Notes: generated by a model not told the origin, from the sequence alone. A stretch of DNA of 64,000 bases from Tolypeutes matacus (GCA_026826555.1 JAKSZT010054565.1:9816608-9880607), one strand, 5' to 3'. Numbered from the stretch's first letter, positions 11,410 through 23,690 are shown. Made by a program: numbers and translations.

Positions 11410-11595
11410 TTACAGCTCAAGGCTAGAGATCTAGGTTTAGAGTCAACAACTACAGTTTCTTAACTCCTCTGAGCCAAAGTTTCTTCATCTGTAAAGTGAG
11501 GATCATAAAACCAAGGTAGTTTTGAGGACTCAATAAGGTAATGCAGGCAGGGTGCTAATGCATGGTTGGGCTTGGTGAGCGTTCAGCAATGGCTC
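11410..11595 (+). repeat. MIR SINE
   Basis: 'ctctgagccaaagtttcttcatctgtaaagtg' then 'gaggactcaataaggtaatg' and 'gagcgttcagcaatggc' follow the MIR consensus order. Confidence 0.7.
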
Positions 11596-12004
11596 AGCTT
11601 GTGCTGTTACAGCCACTGGCTGCGGCTGTAGGGGTTCTGAGAAAAGGGAAAGGAGGGAGCGGGGAGGAGCTGTAGTCACAGAAGAAGAGGCCTGGCTTGG
11701 GCCTTGTAGTAGGGAAAGTGTAGGAAGGGTAAAGGGGGACAGCAGGGAAAAACACTACAAGTCCAGTGACCAGACTGACAGAGTCACGAACTTCATAGCG
11801 TGGTGAGCCTGGGTAGATTTGTTAGTAGCGGAGGAAATTAATATTTTTATGACATATCCCTTTTTTAAAAGTCAAGAAGTAAGTAAAACAGACCTTATGG
11901 AATCTGCCCTTGGGTTTGTTAAGTATTATTATAATGCAAAAAGAATAGTGGATCACTTGGGATCTGTGCTAGTATTCCAGCACTCAAATATACAAGCAAA
12001 ATAG

Positions 12005-12110
12005 AAGAAAGCATACAGGTTTTGGTATCAAATGGATCTAGCTATGCCATGATAATATTAACCTCCCTCAACCTCACTTTTCCCATTTTTAAAATGGGAT
12101 TAAAATGCCA
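12005..12110 (+). repeat. MIR SINE, partial
   Basis: 'cctccctcaacctcacttttcccatttttaaaatggg' keeps the MIR core and lacks the 3' tail. It abuts a second MIR in the opposite orientation. Confidence 0.65.
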
Positions 12111-12121
12111 TCAACAATGAC

Positions 12122-12355
12122 AAATAGCTTTTATGTACCAGGCACTGACATGTATTAAGTAGTTTACATAAAATTTATTGAACACTGTGCTAAGTGCTTT
12201 CCATGAATTTCAGTTTCATGACAACCCATTGAGGTAAAACTGTTATTACCCCTATTTTACCAGTGAGACACACAGAGGTTGTATAAACTGCCTGAGGATA
12301 CACAACTGGGATTCAAAGTAAACCAGGCAGACCCTCGAGCCCAGACTCTAACCCA
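12122..12355 (-). repeat. MIR SINE, nearly complete
   Basis: 'ttatgtaccaggcactgac', 'ctgtgctaagtgctttcc', 'attttaccagtgagacacacagaggtt' and 'tgggattcaaagtaaaccaggcag' follow MIR in reverse orientation. Confidence 0.85.
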
Positions 12356-12469
12356 TGAAAGTGGACTGCCTCATAGGAAACCACAGATACCACCTTATAG
12401 GAAAATGGGAAATAATGTATGAAAAGCACCTACATCTTAGTTCCCACTTGCATTTCATTGTATTTTGCT

Positions 12470-12615
12470 CAGATTTTTTTTATTGTGGTAACATATATAT
12501 AAACACAAAATTTTCCATTTTAACCATTTTTAAGTGTACAGTTCAGTGGCATTAACTACATTTACAATATTGTGCTACCATCCACACCATCATCCATTAC
12601 TAAAACTTTTTCATC
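12470..12615 (-). mobile_element. L1M-type 3'UTR fragment
   Basis: 'ttgtggtaacatatatataaac', 'ccattttaaccatttttaag', 'gtacagttcagtggcatta' and 'aaaactttttcatcatc' are the well-known antisense L1MA/L1MB 3' end words. No flanking duplication was identified. Confidence 0.7.
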
Positions 12616-12998
12616 ATCAAAACAAAATTTTATCACCTACTGGTCTTTGTTTCAAGTGTCTCTCTTTCAACTAATAACAATGGTAAATAATTTTCTTAAG
12701 GAAATGAAGAGCATTATATCTTGTGTTTCTTTTGTAGTTTTTACAGTGCACCTAGAGGGGATCAATAGATATTGATTGATCTGAATAAATGAAGACTTCA
12801 ATTTTTTTTTTGTAACAAAACAAAACAAATATAGAACATTTGTGATTGGCTTTTATATATTCTTATTTATTTTGTCCCACGAAATGCTAAACAAGAATTT
12901 GAGGAGGATTATAAAAACATGTAAGATTTGACAGGTAAAAGTAAACAAGTGAGAAAAATTGGAGCAAAGGAGAAATATAATAAAACCAGTGTTATGGC
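12616..12998. other. no recognised feature
   Basis: AT-rich single-copy sequence with a T-run at 12803-12811. No gene was seen. Confidence 0.35.
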
Positions 12999-13011
12999 TT
13001 TGCCATTTCTT

Positions 13012-14299
13012 TTTCTTTAATTTTTTTCTTTATTTTAAAAAGAGCTTTAGATTACATACATATTACATCAGAAATATAGAAGATTTCCATATACTCCACC
13101 CCCTACCTCTCCCACACTTTTCCCAATTAACAACATCTTTCATTAGTGTTGTACCTTTGTTACAATTGATGAACACATATTGAAGCATTGTTACTAACCA
13201 TGGTCTATAGTTTAGATTATGTTTCACACTTTGTACCACACAATTTTATAGGTTTTGACAAAATGTAAAATGGCTAGTATCCGTCACTGTAATATCATGC
13301 AGAATGATTCCAATGTCTCAAAAATGCCCCATGTTACACCTACTGTTCTTTTCCCTTCCCTCAGAACCTCTGCTAACCACTGTCTTTATATCAATATTAC
13401 AAGTTCTTCCATTCCTAGAATAATAATAAGTCTGCTTTAGTCCATAGTTGCAATCACCCTTTATGTTTGTTCATTACTCTGTCTTGAGGATTTGGGGATG
13501 GTGATGCTTAATCTGCTTCCAGTTGAGAGGGGCTTAGATCCCATGGGGCAGATCGATGGAACTGTCTTGCTTGCAATTGAAGATAATTTCTGCTTCTTGG
13601 GTTGGGTGTTGTCCATCATCATCCTTGTTTTAGTTGTCCTGGGTGAGTCTGATGAACTGAGAGTAGGTGTTGGCTGCAACTCTGCTGAGATTGAGGGCTC
13701 ACCTGCCATATGAACAACCAGAAGATTTAAATCTCTGGGACATGTATTTAAAGCGTATAGTGCTAATTATAGGTTCAAACAAATGGGATAGAAGAACCAT
13801 GTGTAGGAAAATTATAAATGAGTCTAACTCTGTTACACTGGGGGAGATGGGTTATCATATATTCCAATGTCAGCCCTACTGACGGGCTGCTGATTTCCTG
13901 GGGTTGTCTGCCCTGCCTATAGTGTCTATGTGTCTTTAGATCCCCTAGGAGTACATCTATTTGAGGCACTGTTTACTGTGGCAGATAGTGAGATTCTCCT
14001 GAAATGTGCATAAGCATAACCTCTGGAATGACCTCCTGACTCACTTTGAAATCTCTTTGTCATAAAAACTCATTTGCATTTAATATTTCCTCCTTTTGGT
14101 TTAGGTCTTTCTCCAAATGCATTGTTAGTTGGCACTTGGTATTAATCCCTCAATGCTAGGGAGGCTCATCCCAGGGAGTCATGTCTCACGTCGGGGAGAA
14201 GGCAGAGAATTTATATGCTGACTTTGGCTTATAGAGAGGCCATATTTGAGCAACAAGGACTCCCTCAGGAGGTAACTCTCAAGCAAAATATATTACCAG
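13012..14299 (-). mobile_element. L1 3'UTR-only insertion (type III), complete with TSD
   Basis: A perfect 13-bp duplication (tttgccatttctt) lies at 12999-13011 and 14300-14312. The body reads in reverse: T-rich tail, 'gagctttagattacataca', 'gatgaacacatattgaagca', 'accatggtctatagttta', 'gattaagtc...' and 'gggagtcatgtctcacg'. It is homologous to 33204-34557 and 44818-46330. The attached ORF2 in the element at 46545-48190 shows the family is an L1 3'UTR. No coding part remains because of 5' truncation. ORFs across it are not genes. Confidence 0.85.
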
Positions 14300-14312
14300 T
14301 TTGCCATTTCTT

Positions 14313-16137
14313 GATAGCAAATTTGTCAGCAAATTGCCATAATGAAATCTAGAAAATTTGTCAAGAACTAAAACTTAGTCCTGTAGGGTGTCCTTGCATG
14401 CTTTGATGGGACACAGCTTGAATTGAAAAGGGAAAGGGCAGCATGGGTGGGAAACTGAGGGAATCTGGGCATCATCTCTGGTCTGACTCTTAAGAAAATA
14501 CCTGGTTTTTCTTGGGATCGATACACCCAGACCACATTTTATATAGATGTAGTTTTCTAAAAATGAGAGAGAATCTTGCATCCTACTGACTTGCATTATC
14601 ACATGCTGGAAGACATCTGTAACTTAAAACCCCAACATACTAACAGAAAGAGGAAGGTTAAACCCAAGTACCTGAAGAAAGGCTCAGGAATTAAAGGGAC
14701 TGGCTCCCATTGAAGATGAGCTGGAGGCAGGGGACTGAAAACAAGGAAGTTACGTGAAAGTCTGGATATACTGCAGGCAGAGCTCCCAGATTCATACTGT
14801 AAGAAGTGGGAGGTAATTCTCTAGAGAACTGAACAGAGAGCCTCCAGATGTGGGGCCCCAGGAACAGAGGAGGCGGGGTGTGCCAGGCCATAAACAGGGG
14901 ATTGGATGAAAGTCTACATCTCAAATGGAGAGACCTCCAGTCCCTTGCTCAGGCAAAATCACATAATTGTTTTTCCCTAATTGGCTCAGCAGTGGGCCAA
15001 TATTTATGTGTCCTTAATGTTGAAAACACTTCATATGGATTTATTCAAAAGTTGTGATTAACTACATAAGAAGATTTGGTTGAAGAGAGGTGGAGGTGAG
15101 AAAAATTTATCTATATTACCTACTTTAATAGGAAATAGTGTTTAATATGGAAATATTTGGAACTATGGCAGAACACAGAGGATATATACCTAAAATTGTT
15201 GAAAGTGGTTACCTCGTAGAACAGGGATGTGGGGAGGGATGCCATACGTGTGAGGACTGCTGTTTTTCATTATAAGCTTTTAAGCACTAATTGACTTTTT
15301 TTAACTAATTGCCTTTTAACTATGTGAGTACATTTCTTTGATAAAATTAAAATTGAGGAAAAAGGGGGAAAATTGCTTGAGCACTCATCTGCTAATTAAT
15401 TTATGTACCTTATGAGTTAGATTTCCATAAATGGGTTTTGTTCAAGCAGGCCACTCTTGGAGAGTACAGATCATAAATAACTGATGCTCTTAGGAGGTAA
15501 TTAATTGGTCAGTAACCAAAGAGAGAACACTGATGCCTAATATAGAGTCTGGGCTCCAGCTCCAAGAGTTAGGATCTCTATTGTGAGCTTCATTCTTGCC
15601 AAAATTCTAAGAGAAATCCTTTACTAATGCAATGTTTCCAATGCAATCTACCCGATGAGTCACAGACACTGTTGGCGAGTGTCTAACTACCCATTGTTCC
15701 ATCTAGGAGAAGCTGTAGCCTGTTCTCTGTTGCCATAGAAACAGTGCAGCTCAAGTCTCTCTGTTCCTTCGGTAACCCACCTCCATGGCCTCCCGTCACT
15801 ACTGCTGGGGTATTTTGCTGCCAAGATAATGGTCTTTCTTGTGGATTGAATGTTAATGGGGCAGTATGCTACCCGTGCCTACACCCAGCCCCCTCCGTAG
15901 CTCCGTATTTTAAGGCTCATCTAAGTGGCATCTCAATGAGATGATAATAGACACTCAAATCAGATAGAGAGGAGCTGTGTTGGTGGGGTCCTATTATGGT
16001 GCAAGAAGGCTACAGCTCCTAATCTTGGAAAGGGAAGGAAGATGCATAAGAACTCAGAGAGCCAAGAATGGGGATATAATCTGTTAGAGGGCCTCAGATA
16101 TGCATCAGGGATGCAAAGCCAATACCCCCAATCAATA
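14313..16137. other. single-copy region, candidate regulatory stretch at 15380-15800
   Basis: No gene is visible. The segment near 15060-15360 ('gtggttacctcgtagaacaggg', 'ttgacttttttt') may be an old L1M fragment. From 15380 to 15800 no repeat is recognised, and it contains an AP-1 word (tgagtca, 15656-15662) and an RFX X-box-like word (gttgccatagaaac, 15729-15742). Confidence 0.4.
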
Positions 16138-16300
16138 AAGGGTAATGATAATGAATAAAGTATACTGAATGGTGAATATGTGCTAGGCACTGGGTTAAGT
16201 ATTTCATGCCCACGTAATCCTGGCATTTCACAGAGAAGAAAAAGGGTAACTTATTCAAAATCATACTGATTCAGAGTTCAAACTCAAATCTTCATCACTT
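16138..16300 (-). repeat. MIR SINE
   Basis: 'atgtgctaggcactgggttaag', 'cacgtaatcctggcatttcac' and 'ttcaaactcaaatcttcatcac' follow the MIR order in reverse, with some decay. Confidence 0.7.
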
Positions 16301-17234
16301 CATTAAACTGACTCTTATTTGAGACTGGAGAAAAACAAGAGGAGCATCAGAGAGTGTCCTTCCACTCAAAAGAGCTTACTCTTCAATTGGAAAAAGAAAT
16401 TTAACACAAAGCTAAAACGAAAAGAGAATACCACATAGGGCATGATTAAGTGTAGAATTTAAGTGCATATTCTCTAAGAGCCTGAAGAAGTAGGCACAGA
16501 AGTCATAGCAGGCAAGGTCAGAAAAATTTCCATAGGAAAAAAGAAAAAGAATGAATCCTGCAGATATGGAGAAAGATACAGGAGACAGGGGATGCCTGGA
16601 TTAGTCGTAAAACATATACATCAAGAATCAGAGTCAAGTTCAGGATTCAGTCCCAGAGCAGGTGTTTAACCTATATGACCTCACCATAATGGCAGCCTTA
16701 CAGTGGGTTTTCAGTTGCTCAGCAAAGGAAAACTTTTTCTTCCTCTCGCTCTCATTCCTTGTGTCCTGGAGGCTTTGAGATTCAGATTTACTTGATATTG
16801 TCTGACTCGTTTACTTTGAAGTACGGGAAAAAATGGAAGTTTCATACAAAATTGTTTTAAATTTTATGACTCTTAATTTCACAATCCAGTACTTCTATTT
16901 GCTTTACAAGTAGATTTTTTTTTTAGCTACCTCAAGTCCTCATGCATTAATCTTGGGGTATAAATATTCAGAGATAGAATTTTTACAGTGTCTTGATATT
17001 TTTTTACTAGAATTATAATGATTAGGCTTGTCCTCGTTTTAACACTGTTAACACTTTCCTCCTTTTAACACTCTGGGGCATAACAGTTGTCTACAGCAGG
17101 CTGGACAAATCATGCAGAGGTTTGGAGAAACTGAATTCTCCCAAAGGAACTAAAAATAAAGCAACCTGATGTCCTCCACCTGTGGGGTTTTGTCAGGAAA
17201 TCTTAGACAGACGATTATGTAATATCGATGTTGG
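16301..17234. other. no recognised feature
   Basis: AT-rich single-copy sequence with no coding motif, RNA gene or family repeat that I can name. Confidence 0.35.
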
Positions 17235-17465
17235 CTGAGATGTTGGGCTTGTGAGTGATACTCTCTGGATTTGAATCTAGTTCAACACGCCCCTCCCTTT
17301 CTCCCCTCCATCTCCCAATAGCTGTATGACCTTAGGCAAGTCATTTCATTTTCTAAAGTCTGTTTCCTCATCTGCAAAATGGGGAAAATAATGGTAAGTC
17401 ACATATTTTTTACAGATTAAATGACACTATGTATGAAGAGTTTATAGTGGTACCTGGAATATGTT
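17235..17465 (+). repeat. MIR SINE with internal pyrimidine insertion
   Basis: 'gatttgaatctagttc' and 'agctgtatgaccttaggcaagtca' flank a CCT-rich insertion near 17288-17318. 'tgtttcctcatctgcaaaatgggg' and 'attaaatgacactatgta' then complete the element. Confidence 0.78.
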
Positions 17466-18149
17466 TTTATTCTTGAAAGAAAAAGATGCACTTGCTGTTT
17501 AATGTCTTCAAACAGATTCATCTCTCTTAGAGATCAGCTTCTCTCTGTCAGTCTTAGCCTATTTCAGTATGTGAACGTTGGAACATGGCATTTCCTGTAT
17601 TACCTGAATTTGGTCATTCAGACTGTTGTCTGGAGCATCTGACCTTGCCTCATCCTTGTCTCCATCCACGTCTGCCTTCTACATCTTGATTTTCAGTGGC
17701 TCTGCTTCTGGACTCAGGATTTGATCCTTAATCATAACTGCTCCCTTGCTCAGCAGTAACTTTCTGACATTCTTGATGGTGGACTGAATCTGAAGTTATA
17801 TTAACAAGGTTATGGGTGGGATATAGGGCCCTTGTAGGAAGAAATCAGCAGTCTTAGCATCAGGAAAATTGGAAACTGTTGTTCCATAAAGAATACAAAT
17901 TTTTATTAAGCAACTACTGTGTGTCTGGTGTCAGGGTTTAGAATTTAGCAAGTTCTGGCAAGAGTGTACATCTGGTGTTGAATATCTTTTCCTGAGTATG
18001 CAACCTAAAGCAGGGAGGAGAGAAGGGGCACCAATCCAATCACCAGATAAACTAGATCAATTTTGGTGATCCTTGGGGTGTCAGTGCTGCAACATGATCA
18101 CCTCCTAGGCAATTTAGGGTTTGCAGAAAAAATGAGAAATTTAAGTATC
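17466..18149. other. no recognised feature
   Basis: Single-copy-like sequence. I see no gene or repeat that I can name. Confidence 0.35.
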
Positions 18150-18334
18150 TGCTCACAATGATCTGTAGTGGGGGTGTGGTGGGGTTGAGTGGTATTCAGA
18201 GTAATTGTTCATGTTCAGTATTTGAGAGACAGAAGGATGTTGTTTATGTGGGAGGGTGTGGGAGGTGTGGGGAGTGGAGCATATGGGAACCCCTATATTT
18301 TTTGTGTAACATTTGTGTAATCTAAGTATCTTTA

Positions 18335-18371
<37 letters not shown>

Positions 18372-18500
18372 GGGAGGTCCCAGGGATTGAACCCGGGTCC
18401 CTCCATATGGGAGACGGACACCCAACCATTTGAGCCACATCCGTCCCCCAAATTTTTTAAATATATTTAAAAATTAATTAATTTTTAAAAAATGTAGTGG
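18150..18500 (+). mobile_element. L1 3'UTR copy (type III 3' end), interrupted by a SINE
   Basis: 'gaaggatgttgtttatgtgggagg', 'tgggaggtgtggggag' and 'tttgtgtaacatttgtgtaatc' match the 3' end of the copy at 35022-36190. Only the last 200 or so bases remain. The A/T-rich tail is broken by the SINE at 18345-18449. Confidence 0.7.
18345..18449 (-). mobile_element. tRNA-derived SINE, monomer
   Basis: In reverse it reads as a clean tRNA-like head with A box ('tggctcaaatggttgg') and B box ('gggttcaatccc'), followed by a long A tail (the T-run before 18369). A 9-bp duplication (aaatttttt) sits at 18336-18344 and 18450-18458. Confidence 0.85.
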
Positions 18501-18652
18501 AAAGAACATGCCAACTTCAAGAGTTCCAGTATGTGCCCAACTCTCACCTTTCTGGATGAACTTGAACAAGTCACATTTTCTGTATTAATCTCCTGCAGTT
18601 GGGGAAAAACATATGATGTGTGTGAACGTGTCTTGTAAATACGTAATTGCAC

Positions 18653-18868
18653 GGGGAGTGGATGTGGCTCAAGCAGTCAAGTGCCTGCTTCCCCCACGGC
18701 AGGTCCTGGGTTCAGTTCCCAGTGTCTCCTAAAAACAAAAAAAAACAAACAACAAGCAAACAAACGAAAAAACTGATTCAAGGGAGCCGATGTGGCTCAG
18801 TGGTTGAGTGCTGGCTTCCCACATACGAGGTCCCGGGTTCAATTCCTGGCCCTGGGACCTGAAAAAAA
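18653..18868 (+). mobile_element. dimeric tRNA-derived SINE (DAS-like)
   Basis: Monomer 1 ('ggggagtggatgtggctcaag') begins at 18653. After a CAAA-rich linker, monomer 2 ('gggagccgatgtggctcag') begins near 18782. Both have B boxes ('ggtcctgggttcagttcc', 'ggtcccgggttcaattcc'). The linker ends in 'aaaaaactgattca', comparable with 'aaaaaaccaattct' in the dimer at 6463. The flanking duplication is only about 6 bp (aattgc). Confidence 0.8.
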
Positions 18869-19199
18869 AAATTGCCATAAAGTTGATAGCTCAATAACCA
18901 TTATTATGAACTTGTATCTTAAGTTTCAATATATCACCATATCTAGATGCTCTCTCTGCTTGAAAATTCATGAATTTATCATACAAAATTTTACTATTCC
19001 TCTACTAGGTACACAGACTGGAGCCAGGTGCTGGGCACGTGTGACTGGGGGGCTGTGGGCCCCCTCGCAGACTCCCCAGAATATGCACAATAGGTTTGCA
19101 GTCTCTCTCCTAGGTGACTGAAGCATCTTCTGACCAGTCTCACTGCTTCTGCTCTTGCTTCCCTCTATCCATTCTCTACACAGTAGGCAGGGTGACACA

Positions 19200-19560
19200 T
19201 TTTTTCTTTAAAATATAATATTTGATAAATATATTTACACATATGACAGACACAGCATAATAAAATGAATACTCAAATACTAGACTAGAGCCTGGTAACT
19301 ACTTATATGTCTTTCACCCCAGCCCTATTCCTCTCCCCAAAGGTAACCACTATCCTGAATGTCATTTTTATAATTCCTTTTAAAATTTTTCTTTCATCCC
19401 ATCTGTACTACTAAATAATGAAATGTTTAGTTTTGTTTTTAAGCTTTATAAAGATGATATCTCTTGGTATATAGTCTTCTGGGGCGGCTTTTTAAATTTA
19501 TCGTCTTTCTAAATTGTTCCATGTTTTTGGGTGTAGTTACTATTCTTTCATTTTTAACGC
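19200..19560 (-). mobile_element. old L1M-type 3' fragment
   Basis: 'cacagcataataaaatgaatac', 'cccaaaggtaaccactatcctgaa' and 'attgttccatgtttttgggtg' resemble antisense 3' regions of old mammalian L1s. Subfamily and borders are uncertain. Confidence 0.45.
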
Positions 19561-20350
19561 TGTATACCCAGTGTGATCTTTAAAAAATAACCAGATCATA
19601 TCACTCTCCAACTAAAATATTTCAGGGGCCTCCCACTGAATTTGGGGCAAGTCCCTAAGTCCTTACTTCCACTTACCAGGACCTCAATTATTTTTGTAGG
19701 TATTTACAGTCCTTAGGCAGCCTCATTTATTCTAGGGATATGCTTCTCTGTGCAGTCTTGGCCTATTGTTGCTTGTGAATTTTGGAACATGCTATCTCCC
19801 ACCTTTTCCTGACCCCTCTCTCCTGGCTTCCTAACTGGCATTGGTAATTCAGAGACTCCTGCTCATGTCTCCAGGATTGGCGCTCCTTATTTTTACATTT
19901 TCCCTTTGTTCCATCCATTCTTCCCTTTTCTTCCAGTTTCTCTTGTATGCCCATCTCAGAGCCTTTGCACAAAGTGTACCCTCCACGTGGAATACTACCA
20001 ACTCTTACTCTTGATCTTACTATCTCTTACCCACCAGAATGACCTTGCTTTCTTATCGACATCCCTCCCCTGAGGAGATCAAGTGGCCCTGTTCAAATCT
20101 CTCCTCCCACCCAGTTCATATTCTTCATTGTAATCAATAAAGTATGTAATTTAATTATACTTACTTATTTGTGTGGTTATTTAGTTGCTGTGTGTTTTCC
20201 CTTTGGAAATTCCAGAACAAGCCCTTTCTAAAAATCTTATTTGTCACTGTATCCCTAGAACCTGAGACAGTGACTGGCAAAAAATAGACACTCAGTATTT
20301 GTTCACTGAATACATGCTTCAATGCATAAATGAAATAGTAAATAAATGTA
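19561..20350 (+). mobile_element. L2 LINE 3' region
   Basis: The L2 order is present: 'ccagatcatatcactctcc', 'gagcctttgcacaaagtgtacc', 'tggaatactaccaact', 'atttgtgtggttatttag', 'gtcactgtatccctagaacc', 'agacactcagtatttgttc'. It is old and diverged, with no intact coding sequence. A (GT)n tract lies further downstream, at 21801-21822. Confidence 0.65.
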
Positions 20351-21179
20351 TTAATAGGAATCTGGATGAACCAGCATTTGTTTGTCATTGCTATTGGCAG
20401 CCAAATCTCTTGACATTTCCCTGTCTCTCTCCAAAGAGTTCTGACCTTCTCATATTCCTACTTCCACATTCCAGATAGCTGCATTTTTGTCTGTGTGAGT
20501 CTTTTACCCTCAGGTGGCCACAGTTTTTCCATGTAGTTTAAGTTGTTCTTCAGGCCATCCTTGATACAAGTCTCTAGCCCTTGGTGTCCAACAGCTTCCT
20601 TTCCCTTCCCACAGTTATTCCTCAGATTGGTTTTCTCTCTCCTAGGCACTGAATGTCCCTTCATTTTAGAATTTCTTCCTCCTTGGAAAAAGAGGATGGT
20701 GAATATGAGGGCTAATTTGGCACTATCTTGCTGGAAGCTGAACTGACATTTTTGCTTTGACCTGTCAAGTCCTTGTGACTTTCTAGAAATGGATTTGGAT
20801 AATGACTTGTCATTATGAGTAATTAGCATTTGTGGAAGTCTCAGAAAACCTGCACTTTTTTTAGCTTTGGAAACTTATTACTCTTTTGACACCCCCATTG
20901 AGGTTGCACATTTGGTAAAGGGTGAGATAAAATCCTGGAAATAAAAGGCTATCCATCAATGATTATAATTAACCTTTTGTTATCCTGAAAGATATTTATA
21001 TTTATAGATGTATCTTCCAGACTAGACCAGATTTCCTTCAAACCATTAAATTCAAGCTAGCATTTGGAAACTGAAACTTTAGAAGTAAAGAAGAGGGCCA
21101 TATTTCTCATTTTTAATAAATATGTTTGATAATGCAAAATAAGGTTTATGACTGATTGCTGCTCCTAGATACACTTATG
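20351..21179. other. no recognised feature
   Basis: The 123-codon minus-strand ORF at 20829-20458 has no family motif. No repeats are recognised. Confidence 0.35.
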
Positions 21180-21270
21180 AGATGTTGGAACCAGAATGGA
21201 CCTTAGACTTTGACTTGTCCTTCCCCCTCATTTTACAGATGAGGAAACTGAGGCTCAGGAAAGAGAAATT
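21180..21270 (-). repeat. MIR-like fragment
   Basis: 'cctcattttacagatgaggaaactgaggctcag' is the MIR core in reverse. The surrounding sequence is too diverged to set ends. Confidence 0.55.
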
Positions 21271-21800
21271 TATTTTATTTTTCATTTAATTCCATTGTTT
21301 GGAGATTGAACTGGATGACCTTTAAAGTTCTTTCCAAATACATGTAATACAAAGCAAAATATTTTACACAATCTCAGTACTTATAGATTTTCTCCAGGCT
21401 CACAAAAATATTCACCTTATTTAGTTCTATTAAGACAAATTCTGGCATGTTCACAAATGGATTGTCTCAGTTTAAACATAATGAGTACCTTACATGTTCC
21501 ATTATCATGACTGCATTTTGCTGGAGTCTCAATCAAGCACCTGGAAACTGAATGGTGAAAATCTGTTGCTAGATGGCTTTTCAGAGTAGATGCTGTCCAT
21601 AAACACATCCATGAGCTTTCTCGCAAAGCATCAGGGAAGCTTTGAAGTAGAGGCACTGTTACTTCCTGTCTCACCAAAGTCACTAAATTGTAAATTATAA
21701 TGAAGAAAGTGAAGAAATAGCAAATCTGATATTCATATCCCTCTTACTAACCCAAGCTTGTTGTTTATGAATGAGAATAACAATATTATAGAATGATCTT

Positions 21801-21834
21801 GTGTGTGTGTGTGTGTGTGTGTATACATATATAT
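21801..21834. repeat. (GT)n-(AT)n microsatellite
   Basis: Eleven GT units are followed by a short AT run. Confidence 0.95.
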
Positions 21835-21869
21835 AATGCTTCAAATAAAACTGTTTTGTGACTTTAGAA

Positions 21870-22010
21870 CTCTGCCTCCCTTCTTCTTCTATCCTCCCTT
21901 CTTCTTTTCCTCACTTCTTGTTCCTTTCTTCTTCCCTGCTTCTTTTCTCTTTTCCTCCCTCCTTTGTTTTCCCTCCCCCTCCCTCTCTCTTTCCTTTTTT
22001 TTCTTTCTGC
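21870..22010. repeat. polypyrimidine tract
   Basis: About 140 bases are almost entirely C and T on the plus strand, with mirror-like CTTCTT and CCTCCC blocks. The minus strand is therefore polypurine. The ORFs across it are composition artefacts. Confidence 0.85.
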
Positions 22011-22619
22011 ATATAGTACAGGACTTCCTTCCCCTTTGGCCCCAATCTAGATTTTCCTATTTTAATTAAGATGGTTGATAAAGTCCAGGGGTTCCTAAAG
22101 TGAAGTATGTGCAACATTATCTACTGGCATGTAGGTTAGAAAGTCTGGTTCTATTTTATTGCATCTACAATATGAAAAATTAGGTTTTACCAATATACTA
22201 TTATATTTTGACTAATAGTGGGACATGATAAAATATTAATTTCTTAGGTTTGATCAGAGCATCAAGGACTGAAACAGAGTAAAAAATATAGAGTTCTAGC
22301 CCTAGATCTGAGCAACTTACTCTGTGATAGTCACTGACACTCAATGTCTTATTGCAGTTTCAAGCCTTTATTTGTTAGATGGGCTTAGGAATACATCAAG
22401 TGTTTAATTCTTTTCCTGCAATATACCATTTTATTTTTCTCCAGCTGACAAATCAGCTATAGCTTTATGAAGGCTTCCTCCTCAGCACAGCGCAAAATCA
22501 GGTGCCTATCCCAGCTACCATGCAGTGAGGCATAGCCAGGCTCAACTTCTCCCGTGTGAATAGAGGGGGTGATGGTGTGTGAGCATGTGTGTTTGTATGA
22601 CTAAGGTGGAATTGGTTTC
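22011..22619. other. no recognised feature
   Basis: Single-copy sequence with no gene or RNA seen. Confidence 0.35.
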
Positions 22620-22985
22620 ATCTTCATATATTTGATAAATGTTCACTTTGTACCTCTGGGTAGCGTACAGGGACATGGACTACAAAGATGAATAAGAGGG
22701 TCCCACTGTCTGGTGGTAAGCATAGACAATAACAGAGGACTGTAGTGCCTTGACAGAAGTATCATGTATACAGCCATGACACAGGGATTTCTGGGGTGGG
22801 CACTCAAGGCACTCTCTGCCAATTCACCAATGCTCTTCAAAATGTTGTACATGGACCCAGAAAAGCTTGCTGAATATGCAGATTCTTAGCTTCCACTCCC
22901 CTAGAACTATGGGCTTTCTGAGGTTAAGCTTGGGAATATGCATTTCTGACAAACTCCCTGGTAATTCATAAATGATTCCAATAGA
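22620..22985 (-). repeat. old LINE trace followed by MER5A-like element
   Basis: At 22836-22985 'agcttgctgaatatgcagattc', 'gcttgggaatatgcatttctgac' and 'aaactccctggtaattcat' match the MER5A hAT-Charlie family. At 22620-22800 'aagatgaataagagggtcccac' suggests an old LINE. Orientation is a best guess. Confidence 0.5.
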
Positions 22986-23534
22986 ATATGCCTTTTAACG
23001 TACCTGAATGCCCACCATTTGAGATCCAGGTTTTAGGTTTTGCAGTCTTTTTAAGCTTTACAAATCCCAATGTAAAATGCAAATACAAGACCCTACAGGG
23101 AGAGAGTTTGTGTCATATTCTTTATATATCTCCCCATACTTGCCACCATACTCAGCATCCACTAGATATTCAATGATCAATGGTTCATAGAAAAGATATG
23201 CCAGCTGACACCTCAGAGCTGAGATGGGAGTTGAGGGGGTAGGACAGATAGTTGGGTTTAAATAATTGATAGCAAGCTGAGGAGCATGGGTGACAAATTA
23301 GGAGCATCAATAATGGAGACAGGAACCCTGAAAGGGAAAATGAGAGTGAGAAAAGGGGAAACCTTACCTGTATCACAATACCCAAGAACATTTATCAGGT
23401 CAGACTGGAGGTAGCGGAGAACAAAACTTGCCTTTGGGTTTTATAGTCTATCATGATTTGCTAATAGGACTTTGTTTAATTTTTAAAATATATACATATT
23501 TTAAACATAAGAATGATACTTAGAGTCCTGTCAG
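22986..23534. other. no recognised feature
   Basis: Single-copy sequence with no gene or named repeat. Confidence 0.3.
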
Positions 23535-23690
23535 ACTTGATAATCCATTTCCATCATCCAAGAGCTACATAATTTAGGCAAATTTTTAACCTGCCTCAGG
23601 CTTTGTCGCCCTGTCTATAAAGCAGGGGTAATAATACCTGCCTGTTTCAAAGGGTTGCTAAAATGAGCAAGTGAAATAATAAAACATACT
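23535..23690 (+). repeat. MIR SINE
   Basis: 'tttaacctgcctcaggctttg', 'ctataaagcaggggtaataatacc' and 'gggttgctaaaatgagc' keep the MIR core order. Confidence 0.72.

Noticed and set aside
18653..18868. Genuine tRNA genes, suggested by good A and B boxes (also at 44871 and 52624)
   Set aside because: The heads lack a complete cloverleaf, have A-rich tails, and most sit within insertion duplications, so they are SINEs.
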